Shown: positions 1 to 14,200 of the stretch, piece after piece | Position numbering within the stretch: position 1 is the stretch's first letter | Layout: each line of letters starts with the position of its first letter | Assembly (NCBI GenBank): GCA_028622995.1 | Contig: JAJQJQ010000027.1 | Location: 1,612,001 to 1,676,000, forward strand | DNA from: Panagrolaimus kolymaensis | Lineage: Eukaryota > Nematoda > Chromadorea > Rhabditida > Panagrolaimidae | Direction of reading: 5' to 3' | DNA length: 64,000 nucleotides | Notes under the pieces: model-generated | Seen by the model: only the letters and a program-made list of their open reading frames with translations | Database searches by the model: none | Told to the model about the DNA's origin: nothing | Position numbers and translations under genes: made by a program

Positions 1-2197
1 CATTTTCGTAATAAAAAAAGGCTTTTAATAATTTTTTTGATTTGTATTTTTAATTATGTTGGAGGATTTTTTAAAGCTCGTCTGCAATATCATCTCTTGG
101 ACGAAGGTGTTTTCAAAAAGTTTCTTTTTGTCAAAATCAATCGGTAGCTAATAATCTTTCACCTGCATTTATTGTTTCACATGGACTTTTGGTTTCAGCT
201 GTTTTTTTTAAAAAATATTTTTGTATGTTATTCCTTGGGAAAGTCAGCGAACTTGATCCTAGTGATTCATTTTTTTTTTAACTTCGAGAGCGAAATAAAA
301 ACCATCATCAATAATGCCGGGAACTAATAGTTTGTGATTCACTTTGTCTTTTAGCTTAGATACTTTTTTTTAATAAAGGACTGGGAAAATTAGTAAAGTC
401 AGATTATTGTTTTTTTTTTACAAGCTTCCTGGATAGTCTCAAAATTTCGGATGCTGATGGAGAAAAAAAACATTCAAATAAATTCGAATGCTTTTATTTA
501 TCAAATGTTTTTGTTACGATTTTTTTTTTTACAAATTACAACCATTCTTGATTTTTTTTTTGAAAAGTGAAATCACTTTTTTGTTTATATCTTTTAAAAC
601 AAAAAATATCTCTTTCGATCACCAATAACAACTTTTCTTTTTCATTTTTTTATATATCCATTTTTTTTTCTTGCCCAAACATAATCTTTTTTCTTTTTTT
701 CTTTTATCGGGTTATCAAATTTTTGCCATCTGTTATTCTTTCTTTTTTAATATTATTTTTTCTTCATCATCGCTTTCTTTTCTTTTTTCTTTGCATCGTC
801 GCTTGCCCTTTTTTTATAGTTCGTAAAACAACAACAACGACAAGCACAAACGTAACATTTTTTTTCTTCGGTAGATACTTGAAGAAACTAAAAAAAGGCA
901 TGAAAGTAAGTGATCGCGATCAAAGGCAACAATTTCACCTTCAAAAAAAAAATTACGAGGGTGGCGAGGATAAGAAAAAAGGCAATAAAAAAAATATTGC
1001 GCAAGCGATCTAACAAAATAAATACACGCATGTATATGTTGCTAATCTTTTACTAATCTCTTCTCTCTTTTTTGTTGCATATTTTTTTAATTCTTTTTTT
1101 TCGTCTTCGCCTTTTTTTCGAAAAAAGTTGTGTTGTTGTTAATTTATGACGATTATCTCACATTTTATCCATCCAAATTTTTTTATGGCCATCGGCAAAG
1201 GCAAATTTTTTTTATGAGTTTTTTTTATTATAAGTAGCAAGCGATCAGATTAAGAAAAATATATACAAATGAGCGATTATGCATTTTTTTTGAAGGTTGG
1301 TTGGTGTTTGTTGTCGACAGCTTGTCTTTAGTTTATGATAATGATCTCCCTCTCTTTTTTTGTTTTAAGGACTTTTTTTCTTCTTTTGGTTTCCGATTTG
1401 ATTGTTTAAGAAGAAAAAAAGAAGAAGTTGTTTTTGGGAGGGAAAAAAATTAACCAAACCTTAAACGTTTTTTTTTGAAAGCATTTATTCTTTGACGCTC
1501 TGTTTTTAAGATTTTTTTCGGTTTCAAAGAAGCTGGTTCAAATTTTAAAAATTTATATTGTTTTTCAATTCAACTTACTCCCTTCAAAGTATAGTTTCAG
1601 TTAAATTTTAATCTATCTCAATAATAGAACCTATGATCGTGAAAGAAAAAAAAGAAGAAGTGAGATAAGTTTATTTATATTTTTGTTTGTTTTAGCTTTC
1701 TCTAAATTTCACGCAATACTCAATCTTTAACCGATTCTCTCTTTTATTGGAGGTTTTATATATTTTATTCATTTATTTGCTAATACGTTTTGTTTTGCGT
1801 TCTTTTTTTTCTTACGTTTTTGGTTCGTTCAAATCACACCACATCGCTTTATTGCTTGATTATTTTGTTTGCAAACAATATGTTTGCTTTCTTTGGGTGT
1901 TTGTGTTTATTTTGTCATCATCATCATCGTCATTGTTATTTATGAAAAGTGAGGGGTGGTTTATTAGCATGCAAACATACATATATATGGCTTATTTTTT
2001 TATGTGTTTATCGTTTACATTAAAATTAATGTATTTACAAAAAAAATCTGCATACATATATTTTTTTCTTTACACATTAGTTTTTCTTTTCTTATGAAAA
2101 GAAAAAATAATTTCCGTTAAAAAAGTTTGCTGAAAAATTAATAAAGTTTTTATTTATGGAAAAAAAATAATGGAAGAAAAAACGATAAAAAGTTACA
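1..2197. other. Gene-free AT-rich, homopolymer-rich spacer
   Basis: No supported gene is seen. The stretch is dominated by T and A runs of 8 or more. Every open frame in it translates to Phe/Leu/Lys/Ser-rich low-complexity peptide with no domain-like pattern. A short frame near 60-150 (ending with a TAG at about 148) could be the tail of an upstream gene, but no acceptor site or homology supports that. Confidence 0.6.
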
Positions 2198-2270
2198 TGA
2201 TCTCGGGCGGGCTCGAACCACCGACCTTCTGCGTGTTAGGCAGACGTGATAACCGCTACACCACGAGACT
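2198..2270 (-). tRNA. tRNA-Val (anticodon AAC)
   Basis: Read on the minus strand, this 73-nt segment folds as a cloverleaf. The D arm contains TAGCGGTTATC. The anticodon stem TCTGC/GCAGA closes the loop CTAACAC, giving anticodon AAC. The T arm GGTGG/CCGCC flanks TTCGAGC. The internal promoter boxes are therefore present. The acceptor stem pairs at positions 3-7, has a G-U at 2-71 and an A.C mismatch at 1-72, so the acceptor end is imperfect. There is no intron. It stands alone, with no neighbouring tRNA. It is probably functional, but the terminal mismatch leaves open a decaying copy. Confidence 0.9.
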
Positions 2271-5200
2271 ACATCATCCATGCTATGTCGAACATTAAAA
2301 TAGCCAGAAATTTTTTTTTACCTTCCTTTAGACACACTCGTTCGGCTGCAAAACTTTTTTTTTACTCGGTAGCGGCTATTTTTTTTTTTTGCGTTTGCTT
2401 TTGCTCTACTTTTTCTCTCAAAAAAAGTAATAAATCACCTCAAAGCTTTATTAAAAAATAAAAAAAGAATAAAAGATTTGAATCTGAACTACTTTTTTTT
2501 CTCCCTCTTTCGCTCCACTGAAAATCATGATCCTCCATTTTTATTTTTATTTTTTTCATTACTTCTTGCGAGATTCATGTTTCTACAAGCAGCTCTCTTA
2601 CCGCCGCCGCCGATGACCCCTTGATTTTTTTTTCTTCACTTTTTTATTTTTTGAGGGCATTGACGCTGGGAAAGAATATTAAAAAAATTAAAGCGGTCGT
2701 CGTCGTCGGAGTTGTTGATTTTTATCGCCAATACTAAAAAGCTTTTTAGATAGTTTTATTTTCTTGTCGATTTGTTTTTTAGTTTTAAATATAAGATTTA
2801 AAAAATATATTTCCAACGTGTCAAAATCTTTTGGAAGATTAGGATAATTGCGCTTTTGGATTTAAAATGGTGTCAATAATATCATCTTTATAAAAACCGC
2901 CGTTATTTAAAACTCTCATGTTATAGTAATTTTCTTAGATAAAAAAACACTCTTTTTAAAACGTGGCTTCTCATAGTCGTATTACTGAATATTTTTTTTA
3001 AACGAGGATCCTGCTAACACGATTCCATGTTTGAATAATTTTACTAACTTATTTTTTAGGATTTATTCCAAATTTGTAAATGTTTGTAATTTCTTTTTTT
3101 TTTACTTATTTTTTCACTTTTTTTGTCCGTGACAAAAATTTTTAATGACCATTCAAGCCTCGTTTACCCCCAATGACCCAGCATCTTTTAAATTTTAAAA
3201 ACTTTCTTTTCTTTACAAAGTTTTCTATCATAGTTTTTGTTCTAAAATGATTTATTCTAAAAAAACTTTTGGTAAATTACTTTTCTTTCCTTTTTATTTT
3301 ACCATCGAACACTTTCTTTTTTGAAAAAGCAAAATCTCATTTTGCCATCTTTTCTTTTTTTTCCATCAAGGTAATGGAAGAAGAGTTCAAAAAAAAAGAA
3401 AAGAAATTAGAAGCCGTTCGATCACAAACTCACTTTCAGGGATGTTGCTGTTGTTTTTTTTCATGTTTTTTCTTACCTTTGCCAAAAAAAAAATAAAAGT
3501 CCTTGAGTTTTTCTTATTTTTTTTTTGGTGAGTTATGGAATGAGATGGCCTCGACAAGGCAATGGTTGTTGTTTAGAGGCGATCGTGTATGTATGTATGC
3601 GCATATCAAAACTCAATTTATTCTATCTTTCGGTGGCCGAAACCAACTACTACCTCTGTTACGGCAGGGAGAGAAGCGTGTTTCTAAAAAGAGCGTGTAA
3701 CAAACGAACACCTCTTTTTATTTTCTTTACCTCCTCAAAAAATCGCCATAGTGGACACAAAAAAGAAAAGCATCAAAAAGGAAAAAGTTGTTGGTTTATT
3801 TGGTTTGAAAACGATCCGTTCACAAAAAAACTAAAAAATAATTTTGCATGAGAAAAAAAGAAGGTAACTAACCCGTTCGATTTTTTTTATGCAATAACAT
3901 CCTCGCTGCTTTTTTGATTTGCCTTTCCTCTATTTTTTTTTCACAGGTGGACAATTAAATGTTGTTGTTATTTTTTTATTTATGAGATACTTTTTTTCGT
4001 TGGACATTAAGTTGACAGATTCTCTTTTTGTTCGATAAAAATAAGGTTTGGATTTTGGGGAAAAAATTTTAGATGGACTTCCAATAAATGGATGTTGATG
4101 GGTTTTCTTTGTTTTGACTGTAGTGTTTTTATGCAAAAAAAAAAGAATGGGTCATTGAAAAAACAAAACAAAAAAAGACATTTGCATAAAAACTATGGTT
4201 GCGTAACTACTGTGAGGTCAATGAGGTCGTTATCTTTATTTTAGGTTTAGTTGATTGACATGTTAGTGATGTAATGATTTTTTTAACCATGGCGTTTAAA
4301 AAAAGTAAACTCTGATGGCATTTATTTTTGCTTGTTTTAAAGGTTCAAATCAAATAAAGAAGCTTGTAGTTTTCCTAGCATCGTTGTTTTTCTAAATTTT
4401 GAATATCCATTTTTTCTGATTTTTTGGTTTATATTTTTTCTTTGTCATTATTCTCAACATTTGTCCTTCTTGGAATGTTTTTATTTAAAATACTTACAAA
4501 TTTCTTATCGCAAACTTAGAAATTTGTTTTTGAGTTTAAAGCCATCCTTTGCTTGATTCATTCAGTTTCCCAGTATTAAACATTCGAGTTTGTTAAATGC
4601 CTCCTTGTTTTTTTCACGGTTTCATTTCTTATGCCCCTATCACATGTTTCTTTTCCTAAAAAAACCAACCTCATTGTTGTTACTTTTATAATTACAAAAT
4701 GGTTTTTTTCCTCTTCTAAAAGTTCTTTTTGTTTCTTTTCTTTTTTGCCAAAAGATAATAATCACAATTTTTTTTCTTTAAAGTGTATGATTATTTTCTG
4801 GAACAATTTTTTTTTCGCTTTTACTTTCATTTCTTTTCTTTGTGTCTGTTTTTATTACCAATAATTTTATATAAAAATGTTTACTTCAAAAAATAACTTT
4901 CACTCTTTTCTTCTTTTTTTTTTAAACTTTTTTTCAACCGACAACCCAAAAAGATTTTTACCTTGAACCAAAAGAGAAATAAAAATAAGCTAATAAACAT
5001 TTTTTCTTTTATTTTTTACTTTCTCTTTCCGATAAAAAAATATATAAAGAAAAGTGTGACATAGTTCATAAATTTATTTTAATGTCGCGTTGTGTTTTTT
5101 TTTTATTTTCCTTAGTTTGATGCAATTATTGCACATCCATGGAACTTCTTTGCTTTGAACTCAAATAACAGGTTTTCATATATTTTTTTGTTTTTGGTGA

Positions 5201-8200
5201 TCATGTCGTTTGTTGCTTGGGCCTTCTTTGAAGGATAAATTTTTAGTTAATAAAAAAACTTTTTTTTAATGTTTTTTTTTGTTTTTGAGACATACACAAA
5301 AGATGGTAAAGTTGATAGTTTCGAAGCTAAATTTTGGGCACTTTTTGCCTTTTTATGTGATTCGAAATCTTCTTTTTTTGGATAGTAACTTTTGTGTTAT
5401 AGGATTTTAAATTCAGGGTGATTTATAAAGTAATTAGTCCTAGAGCGAAAGTTTATATTTTCCATTTTTATTCTGAAAATTGAAGCCATCCAAAAATAAA
5501 ATACTTTCCTTCCGTTGCTCAAGAACTTTTTCCTCCAACATATTTTTTATTTCCAACGCCTCATCAACTTTTTCTTTAAAATGAATGCGCGAAAAATAAC
5601 AACCGTTTTTTTCTTCTTTTTTCGAAGTTCGAACGTTTCTTTCTTTTTTTTAAAATAGAAAGTCTCTTGACTTTTTTCTTTTCTGTTTTTCTTCTTCAAA
5701 AAAATGTAACATTTGAAACTCAATTTTTTTTGGATTTTTAAAGAAAATAATAATATGATTATAGCTATTCTTTCTTTGATTTTTTTAGAGTCTTTCCTTT
5801 TCCGTTTTAAAATTGAAAAATTATAGAAATTTAAAAAAAATAAAATTGAGGAGAAATTGAGAAATAGAGATCCGTCAAATCAAAAAAAGAAAATTATTTT
5901 TTGACCTCTTCTCCTCTCTTTTGTTATGTTGTTGAAAGACTTCTGACTCCTTCCTGTCTAAAATAGGAAATGAAAAGAGAAAAAGAAAAAAAAAACTAAA
6001 CTAAACTAAACAAAACTATCTAAAAAAATCTAGTGAAACTCATTTAAAAAATATATTTATAAAAGAAAATTGTTTTAAATTATTTCTTTTTTTTCTTTTC
6101 TTTCTATTCTGTTGTTTAAATTTTCCTGTTCCATTTTTTAATTTGGTATGATTTCTAGTTTTTTTTAATTCCGATAGAAAAGTGTAGTTTAATTTTGTAA
6201 AAGAAAATTCAAATCTAATTTGAGCTCACTAAAAAGTGAGTAGGTTTTTTTGTAGTTCTCTAATAAACTTTGTAACTCACAAAATTTTGTAAGCTTTTTT
6301 CCATTTTTTAAAAAAAAATATTTTTGATAACTACGATAAATTTTCCGTTACTTTTTCGGTCAACGCAAAGTAATATTGAAAAATATAAAATTGCTTTTTT
6401 GTCTCGAATGGAATTCTCATTTCTCGAGGATATTAAACATTATTTTTTTATTTTCTGGGTTTTGCAAAATCATAGGTATTTTTGCATTTTTTAACGAAGG
6501 ATTAAAAGCTCTGGGATTTTCCTCACTTTTTTGATGTTTTTTTTCTCTCAAACCCTTCTTCACTTTCTTGGACCTTCGCCAAAAGTCAAGGACCAAAAAC
6601 TCAATTAATGTCACTCAACTTTTTTTTCTTTCTTTCCGGAAACAAACATATTCATTCGCTACTACAATAACAATGTCAAAAATAAAATAAAATCAAAAGT
6701 AAATTTTTTTTATTAAAAACTATAAATCTTTCTTATTTCCTTTTCCATGATTTTTTTTAATTGAAGGACATCTTTTGCAATTATCGGTATTGTGGTTGCT
6801 GTTGTTCCGGAATTACTTACTTTTTAGACTCTATATTTTCTTTTCTTTTATTTCACTTATGTCTTCTTTTGTATTATTTTTTTGTGGGATGAGTTGAATT
6901 TAATTTGAGTCATCATCCTCACTTTCGAAGACGAAAAAAAAGAAAAGAAAGATGGGATTTTAAAATAATATAAAATATATAAAAAATGAATCAAAATAAA
7001 GGTCATTGCACAATTTTTTTTTGTTGTTCGAAGTAAAAAAAAATCACCATCGCGGAAAAAAAAAGAATTTTATTTTTGTCGAACAACTAAAAATTCTTAA
7101 TTTTTTTTGTTGATTGGCGGCCTTCAACCTCGTCAGAGATCCTCCTTCCTAAACGTGGCCTTTTTAAAAAAACAAAAAAACCAAAAAGTATTTTTCTTTT
7201 GTTTTTACAACAACAAAAAATTGGTATCTTTTTTTTATTCAAATTTTTCTTTCGAATGATAGAAATACATCAAAATTTTTATAACTATTAGATTTAAATT
7301 TCTAGTTTTTGTTTTCTTTGATGATTTTTATATGAAAATTTGTTTCACTTTGTTTCTTTTTTTCTGCCTCATATAGTTAGTCATATTCAAAATTATATCG
7401 CCTCTAAAATTTGAATGAAATTTTTACAATAGTCGCTACTTGCGAGGAAGAGTGAGCGAGGTACTGATGTGGAGGAGCTTCCGTCCGCACTATTGCATAC
7501 ACTAAAATTAGACTATTCATGCATGCATTTTTATTAGTTCTATATGATATATTTTTTTTAATGATTTTTTCTATAGCTTTTTTGGTAACAATTAATTAAA
7601 TTTACAAAAATTAATTTCAAAATTAAGAAATCATTATTTAAAGTTTAAACCCATATTTTCAAACAATGTTGCCTGAAATCATTTTTTCTTGACCACTTTT
7701 TCAATGGGTTTTTTTTCTTTAAATTTCGTATTTTCATTGCTAAACTCATTATCCAAAAATTTTTAAAAAAAATATTTTTAGAATTTTAGAAAATGGAAGT
7801 AACAATATGCTTCTTGAAGCTAAATAAAAAAATTTTTTATGAGTCTCGTCACGAAGTTTTTATTTTTAAGGCTTTTGGTTTACCTTTTTTTCTATTTCAC
7901 TCTTAGTCTTTTAACTAAATTAAAGATTTAGTAAAATATATCCATCGAAATGGTACTAATTCATTTAATATTTGTCTAATCGGTGTCTTCTGTCCTCAGT
8001 TTCCTCTAATTTGGACATCATAACAAAAAAAAGTAAACTCCATAATTTTACTACACAACTTTTATTAGTCTTTTTTTTTGCCTCACGAAATGAATCATTA
8101 TTTTTAACTCAATTAACTTATTATTTTTTTACGTTTAATGTCTTTATTTTTATTATCATTTCCAAGTCTCCCAATGTTTTTTTGTCCCATAATTTCTTTA

Positions 8201-11200
8201 TTTATTTTTTTCCCACAATATTGCCAGAGGGCTTCCATCATTTAGTTAGTCTTTTTAGCCATATTTGGGAAGAAGTCCTAATGATTTCTTCGTCGTCGTT
8301 TTCGTGTTTGATCTTTTTTATTCCATTAATAATAAAAAATAACTAAAATAATGATTTAATATTTTTTTAGTGGTTTTTAACTTTTTTTGTTTCTTCGATA
8401 TTGTTTCGCTTGGCCAATTGCATTTTTAAAAATAAAAAAAAAAATCAGTATATTTTTTTTTGAAAAGCGTCGGCGACAACATCGGAACATGGATCACCAA
8501 TACATTTATCACTGACGCCAGCAGCTACTATAACTATAACGGTTTGGCGTCGTCAGTAGCGGGAAACGCTTTGTTAAAAGCTAGTTTCTTTTTTTGGTCG
8601 GTCAACAAAAAATAAATTGTTTTTAAAATCATCTTCTTTTTTGTTTTGTTTATGTTCGCATGATTTGTAATTGAAGAAACATATGTGTGTGTGGTGACAA
8701 TAGCGGCGAATATGTTATGTAATAATAATATTTTGACAACAGTTTTTTTCCTTTTTGGTAAAAAATCGTCGGTGAAAAATGATGGAAGTTTGGAACGTGA
8801 GTTTACGGTTTTAATTTTTCTGTATTTGTCAGTAAAGTCCAAAAATATAGCTGCCTTTATTAAATTGGTGAATGCTTTCTGTTTTTGCAAAATAATATGG
8901 GTTATTGTGGGGAGACATTATTATTTAAAGTTTACAGTATTTTCTTTAAAATAAGGGGGTGATTTTTTTGCTGCGTAATTTCTGCTCAAAATATGCTTAA
9001 ATTTGACTATAATATTAATGTTCCGGAAAAATATGGTTAATAGTAACTTTGACCTTAGAAAAAAAATTAACTTCTTATCCATTATTTATTCTGCCATTTT
9101 TAACAAATTAAAATTCTAAACCAAAATGATCCATAGATAAATTTAAAAAAACAAAAAAATACTTACAAATTTTTTGGGTAACTAATGGCCCTAATTTTGT
9201 ACTTTACGATTAACAAAAAAACTTGTCATCGACAATAATCATCATCCATCCCCATAAATCCTTTTCGAAAATCCATCGAGGTCATATTGGGTCATCCATT
9301 TTTTTTTCATACATCTTTCGCTTGTCATTATTTTACTTTGTCATTTTTTAAGTCCATTTCTTTTCATGTTTTTTTAATTGATTGCAGCGATTTGGGGTTT
9401 TCGATCCGACTTTTTTACATATTTATTTTTTAAGATTAGCGCATTCTTGGACTTGATGGAGTAAAAGTAAGATTTATGCAACAAATTTATTGTCTAAACT
9501 TCTTACAACAAAAAATTTTTTTTTTATAAATTTTGTGATTTTGTTAGAATCATTAACCCTTTTTTTCTCCATCCAAAAATTGAAAAAAGAAACTATAGTT
9601 TTTTACTTGCAACATTTTTTTATGTTTTTTTTTTCGGGGAAAGAGAAAGGTCGAACGACAAAACATGGAAAGAGGCGATACCTTTTTTTCCATTTTTTTA
9701 TTTTCGCAGCAACCTTGTTTTTGGCATTAAAAAATTGAATTGCGCAATGGGGTTTGTAAAAAAAGAAAAAAGAAAGGGTTTTTTGATGGACAACCAAAAA
9801 AAGGAAAAAGGTAAAAAGTTTTCAAGTCTGTTTCAGTTTCTCATCTTTTTTTTCGATGATGGCGACGATAAATGGTTTTTTTTGGGGGTTGGTTCGGTTA
9901 AAAAAATGGTGTTATTATTGTAAAAACAAGATTGTATAGTTTTTCTTTTCTTTCTTTATTTTTCCCCTCTCTTTTTTCTTTAATTATTGTCCATGTCAAA
10001 ATAAATAAAAAAAATGAAACTTTAGAGGTGAAAAAAGGATAATTAAAGAGTGAGAAAGAAAAATGGAATGATTCCCGCCAAAAAAATCAAAACAAAAAAA
10101 AATATTGTTTTATTTTATTTTAAATATGTTTTAGGATTTTTGTTTTAATTTTTCTTGAGAAACTTGTTGCAACATAACCATGGATGACTCATATGTGATG
10201 TTGCAAAATCGGGTGTGAAATTAAAATTTCTGCCAATCACCAGTAAAAAAAATGTGACGAAAGTTTTTTTTAAAATAATATCTGATGACTGTGCAACAAC
10301 AGCCATGGACAAACACCTCGTTTTTTCTGATATTTTTAACCTCCAAATTTATTTTTCTGGATTTCTATTACCCCGTTATTTTTGATTTTTTTAAAACTAT
10401 TTTTCCATCGTAAATTTCCATATTCTTTGTTAAATTGGTTTCAACACGAATGACAAAAAAAATTTGAAGCTTTTAAAAGTAGAGCGAGCATCCATTTTCT
10501 TTGTAGTAGTATCGATTCCTTTTTTATTTCAAAGTTGCCAAAGATTTTTAAAGTAAAAAAAAATTAAAAATTCCAAAAAAAAATAAAAGATTCTTCTTTA
10601 TAAAAAGTAATTTTTCATGATTTCTTTTGCTTTTTTCCTCTTTGTCTTATTTTTGATTATGATACGAAAAACTTTAGTTTTTTTATTGCAAAATTTTATG
10701 TTTTTATGTTTAATCGCCATCTTTTTATCAAGCTTGTACCGATCAAGTGACGTTTAGCATAAAAAAAGTTTTAAAAAAACTGACAGGTTTATAACCCAAT
10801 AAAAAACTTTTAAAACATTTTTTTAAATTATCCTTCTATATAAATTGTTATCATAAGGACATTAATGTTTTTTTACATTAAAAAACTATAAGTGGCTTGC
10901 TTTTATCACCTTTTGTTTTTTTTTTAATTTTCTTTGCTGCAAAAAAACATATACATCCGTGAGAAAAAAGATAGAGTATGTTTGGTTGGTTCCAAAGTGC
11001 ATTTAAGCTAAAAAAAATATTTTTAAAAAATGTTGTAAAACAAAGAGCAAAGAAAGTCTTTAGTTTATTTATTTTTTTAAATTTCGCTATGGGAGAAACA
11101 AAGTTTAATGCAAAAATTGTTTGTTTGTCTTTGTATTTTTTTTTGTAAAACAAAAGAAAAGGTTTTATGATTTTCCGGATTTTTTATTTTTTCAGGATGT

Positions 11201-14200
11201 CTGAAAACGATAACCTTTTTTTAAAACTTTTGTTATTGCTATCAGTAAGAGACACAACGCTCTCCATTTTCTAGTCAGTCTTAAACCAACCAATCAAAGT
11301 TTAATATTTGTTTTATCAAACAAGCTACCGAAGAAAAATGAAATAAATAGCAGACGATCTCTTTGCTTTTTTTTCGCAGTCAGCAATTTTTTTCTGCCTT
11401 TCTTTTTTTATTTGCTTCCGTCCATTTTTTTTTTGCTGTCAGTATTTTTTGTACTTTGCCCAAAAAAACATTTTCGTTTTTTTATTTGAAAAAATTGCAA
11501 CTAACTAATTTTTTTTCTCTTTTCTGTCTAAAAGTTATTTACGACTCTACAAACATAAAAAAAAGATGTTTTTTAACTCCATTTTTTCTTCTTCATTTTT
11601 TATAGTGAGTTGTAAAAAACATTTTTCTTCTTTTTTCTTCGATTCTCTTTTTGGCTGCCATCATTAAAAACAAAAGAGAAAAAAGAAGAGACTCGAAGTC
11701 AAAAATAATTAATGAATGAAAAAAAAACTTTGCTTTGTTTTGTTTCGAAAAAAAATGAAAAGAAAAAAAATCACATGAATTTGAGTTTCGAGAAGAGAGG
11801 AAGTTAAGAACTTTTTTTGCTGCTTTTTGTGAAACAGCAATCAACGAAGCAATCAAGAAAAAATATTTTTTGATAAGCTTCAATTCAATCGAAGAAAATT
11901 CATTTTTTACGTAAGAAACTTTGGTCTTCGATGTTGATGATGATAGTTTCTTTTCTTCATGTTTTCGCTGGACCTTTTTTTAAATAAAAAATTTTTATTT
12001 TTCACTTCATTTTCTTGAAGAGATTAAGTTTTTTAAAGAAATCAAAAAATAAGCAAAATAGATAAAAGTGTTAAGGAATTATTGTTTTAGGCCAAAGAAG
12101 AAAAAAACAAACGTAATAAGAGAGAGGAGAGAGTGTTATCATGGGACGCGATTCAGATTAAGGAAAAGCATAAGTGTGGTGGTTGAAAATGGTCAGTTGA
12201 ACTCATAAAAGGGAATAAAACATAATAAAGAAGTTTGGAAAACTAAAAGTTGGCTCAACCTCCAAAAATAATAACCTTTTCAAGTTTCTGAAAACGACGC
12301 TAGCACTTTAGCCACGACTTCAATAATTAATAAAAGTTGCTAAAAAAATTTAAAAGCCGTGTTGAGACTCATAATTAATTTTCGTAACTTTAAATTTAAT
12401 TTATCTTTTCGAAGTACCTAAAGGTACTAGGCACTTTTTAATAAAATATTTTTTCATTGACTGGATTTAAAAAAAACTACCACCGGAAGCGCTCTTGCTT
12501 TCCATTCTATCTATCTACAGTGAAAGTATGTATATAGTTAAGAAATAATACAAAACTTATGAGACATCCAGGAGCCACCCACATTTAACTCATCAAAATA
12601 AAAAATTCGTCATGATAATCATCATTTTATGGGTTTGATTCATTCACAAAAAAAAAAAGAAAAAAGTATGTATGAATGAAAAAATGAGAAAACCCATAAT
12701 CACTTTATTTATGCAAAAACATATTATTCACAAAATATCCATGAAACGCATGTGAACGTCTGAATGAAATGCCTCATCTGTTTTTTTTTATTTTGCTTCC
12801 GGTTACTTTTCACGTTAATGTTCGGGAAATTCAGCCTCTATATTTTTGCTTTTGCTCTTTCCACTCATTTTCTGTATTTTGCTTAATTCCACGACAAAAT
12901 TTATTTTACCTTTTTCATTTTATTTTTATTGCTTCTTGTTTCTGCTATAAAAAAAATCATGGTAAAACGATGTTATCATTAACCCTTAACTTTAACTCTT
13001 TTTTACACCTTCCGTTTTTCCGTTTCTGTGTTTCTGTGTATGAGTATTTTATTACATTTATTGCAACAACAGCAAAATCAAAGCGAAACATCCATTAAAT
13101 TCATTTGTCTTTTTTAACTTTTGCCCTCTGAAAAAATTTGGAAATTTTTTCGCAACTTAGCGGAGAAGGGTTTTTTTTATCTTTATCAACAACTTTTTTT
13201 TATCAACCAACAACCATCATCGCCATTTAAGAGACCTGAGAAGAATCCAATCCCAAGTGCAAATTGGTACCAATGTGTCTGCTTGCTTTTTTCCCTCTTT
13301 TTTTTATTTCATTGAAAACTTTCTTACCTTTTTTTCAATGTTTTATGGTGCTGTTATCAATCCTTCCCATCCATTCCGGTGGTAAAAAAAAACCTCAGAT
13401 AAAAAGCAATATATAGGTTTTTTCCTTTTATGTTAAGCGAAATGCTTTTTTCAATCAACTTGTTTTTAACTTTCTTCTTTTTTTTGTTGCTGCGGCTAAA
13501 GAAGAAGAAAAAAAGTATGTAGGTATAAAGCGGTATTATAATTTTATTTTTATTTTTGTTGTCAAAAATAAAAGTAAGAAAATAAGTAACATGGATGGTG
13601 CCAGGTTGTCTAGTTCAATCGAAAAAAGGGTATCAAAGTGAGTTAGTTTGATGATTATTACTTGCTTCATGATCAACTAAGGCATAATTTTTAAAAAATA
13701 CATAAGTGAAGATGCATAGAAAATTTGAAGTACCTATGTTATTAATTAAAATTTCAAAAAAAAATTTCTTCCTGCTTTTTCCGTTATTCAGTGGCTCATT
13801 TTATTTTTAAAATTTAGTGCGCGCAATTAATTTTGTCATAGAAGGCTTTAAAAAATGCGTCAGATGCTCCTTGGTGAAAATATTTTTTTCTTGAAAAATT
13901 CGAGTCGATTTTTTCAATAATTCAAAAAAAATTTATTTATTTAAAGATTTTTGGGAAAGTTTTTTTTGAACAAGCTTTTATAAAACTTTGGTACCAGGCT
14001 ACGAAATAAACGCTTCTCACTTCAATAACAATGAGCCTTTCCCTTTTTCACAAATAATATCCATATTTACTATTATTTTTTTTCAATAACCAAGGCTGCT
14101 GACCAGAGCCAAACAAGCAAGCAAACCACTCACGTAACATATATCTCTTTTTCGCATCCTCTTCATTTCAATTTTTTCTTTCTCTTCTTTATTTTTTTGT

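Noticed and set aside
567..2461. Several open frames of 70-150 codons in the T-rich left end
   Set aside because: Composition is Phe/Ser/Leu/Lys from homopolymer runs, with no splice signals, motif or family pattern; one overlaps the tRNA.
7450..7475. CTGATG in the GC-richer hairpin as a hammerhead ribozyme or box C/D snoRNA core
   Set aside because: The core is followed by T, not A, and the matching GAAA or D box is missing.
8534..8954. Overlapping open frames on both strands (118 and 89 codons)
   Set aside because: No motif on either strand and mutual overlap; no splice context.
10167..10325. TTGCAACAT/ATGTTGCAA hairpin and a nearby GCAACA..CCATGGA repeat
   Set aside because: Too short and isolated to call an element or a regulatory site.
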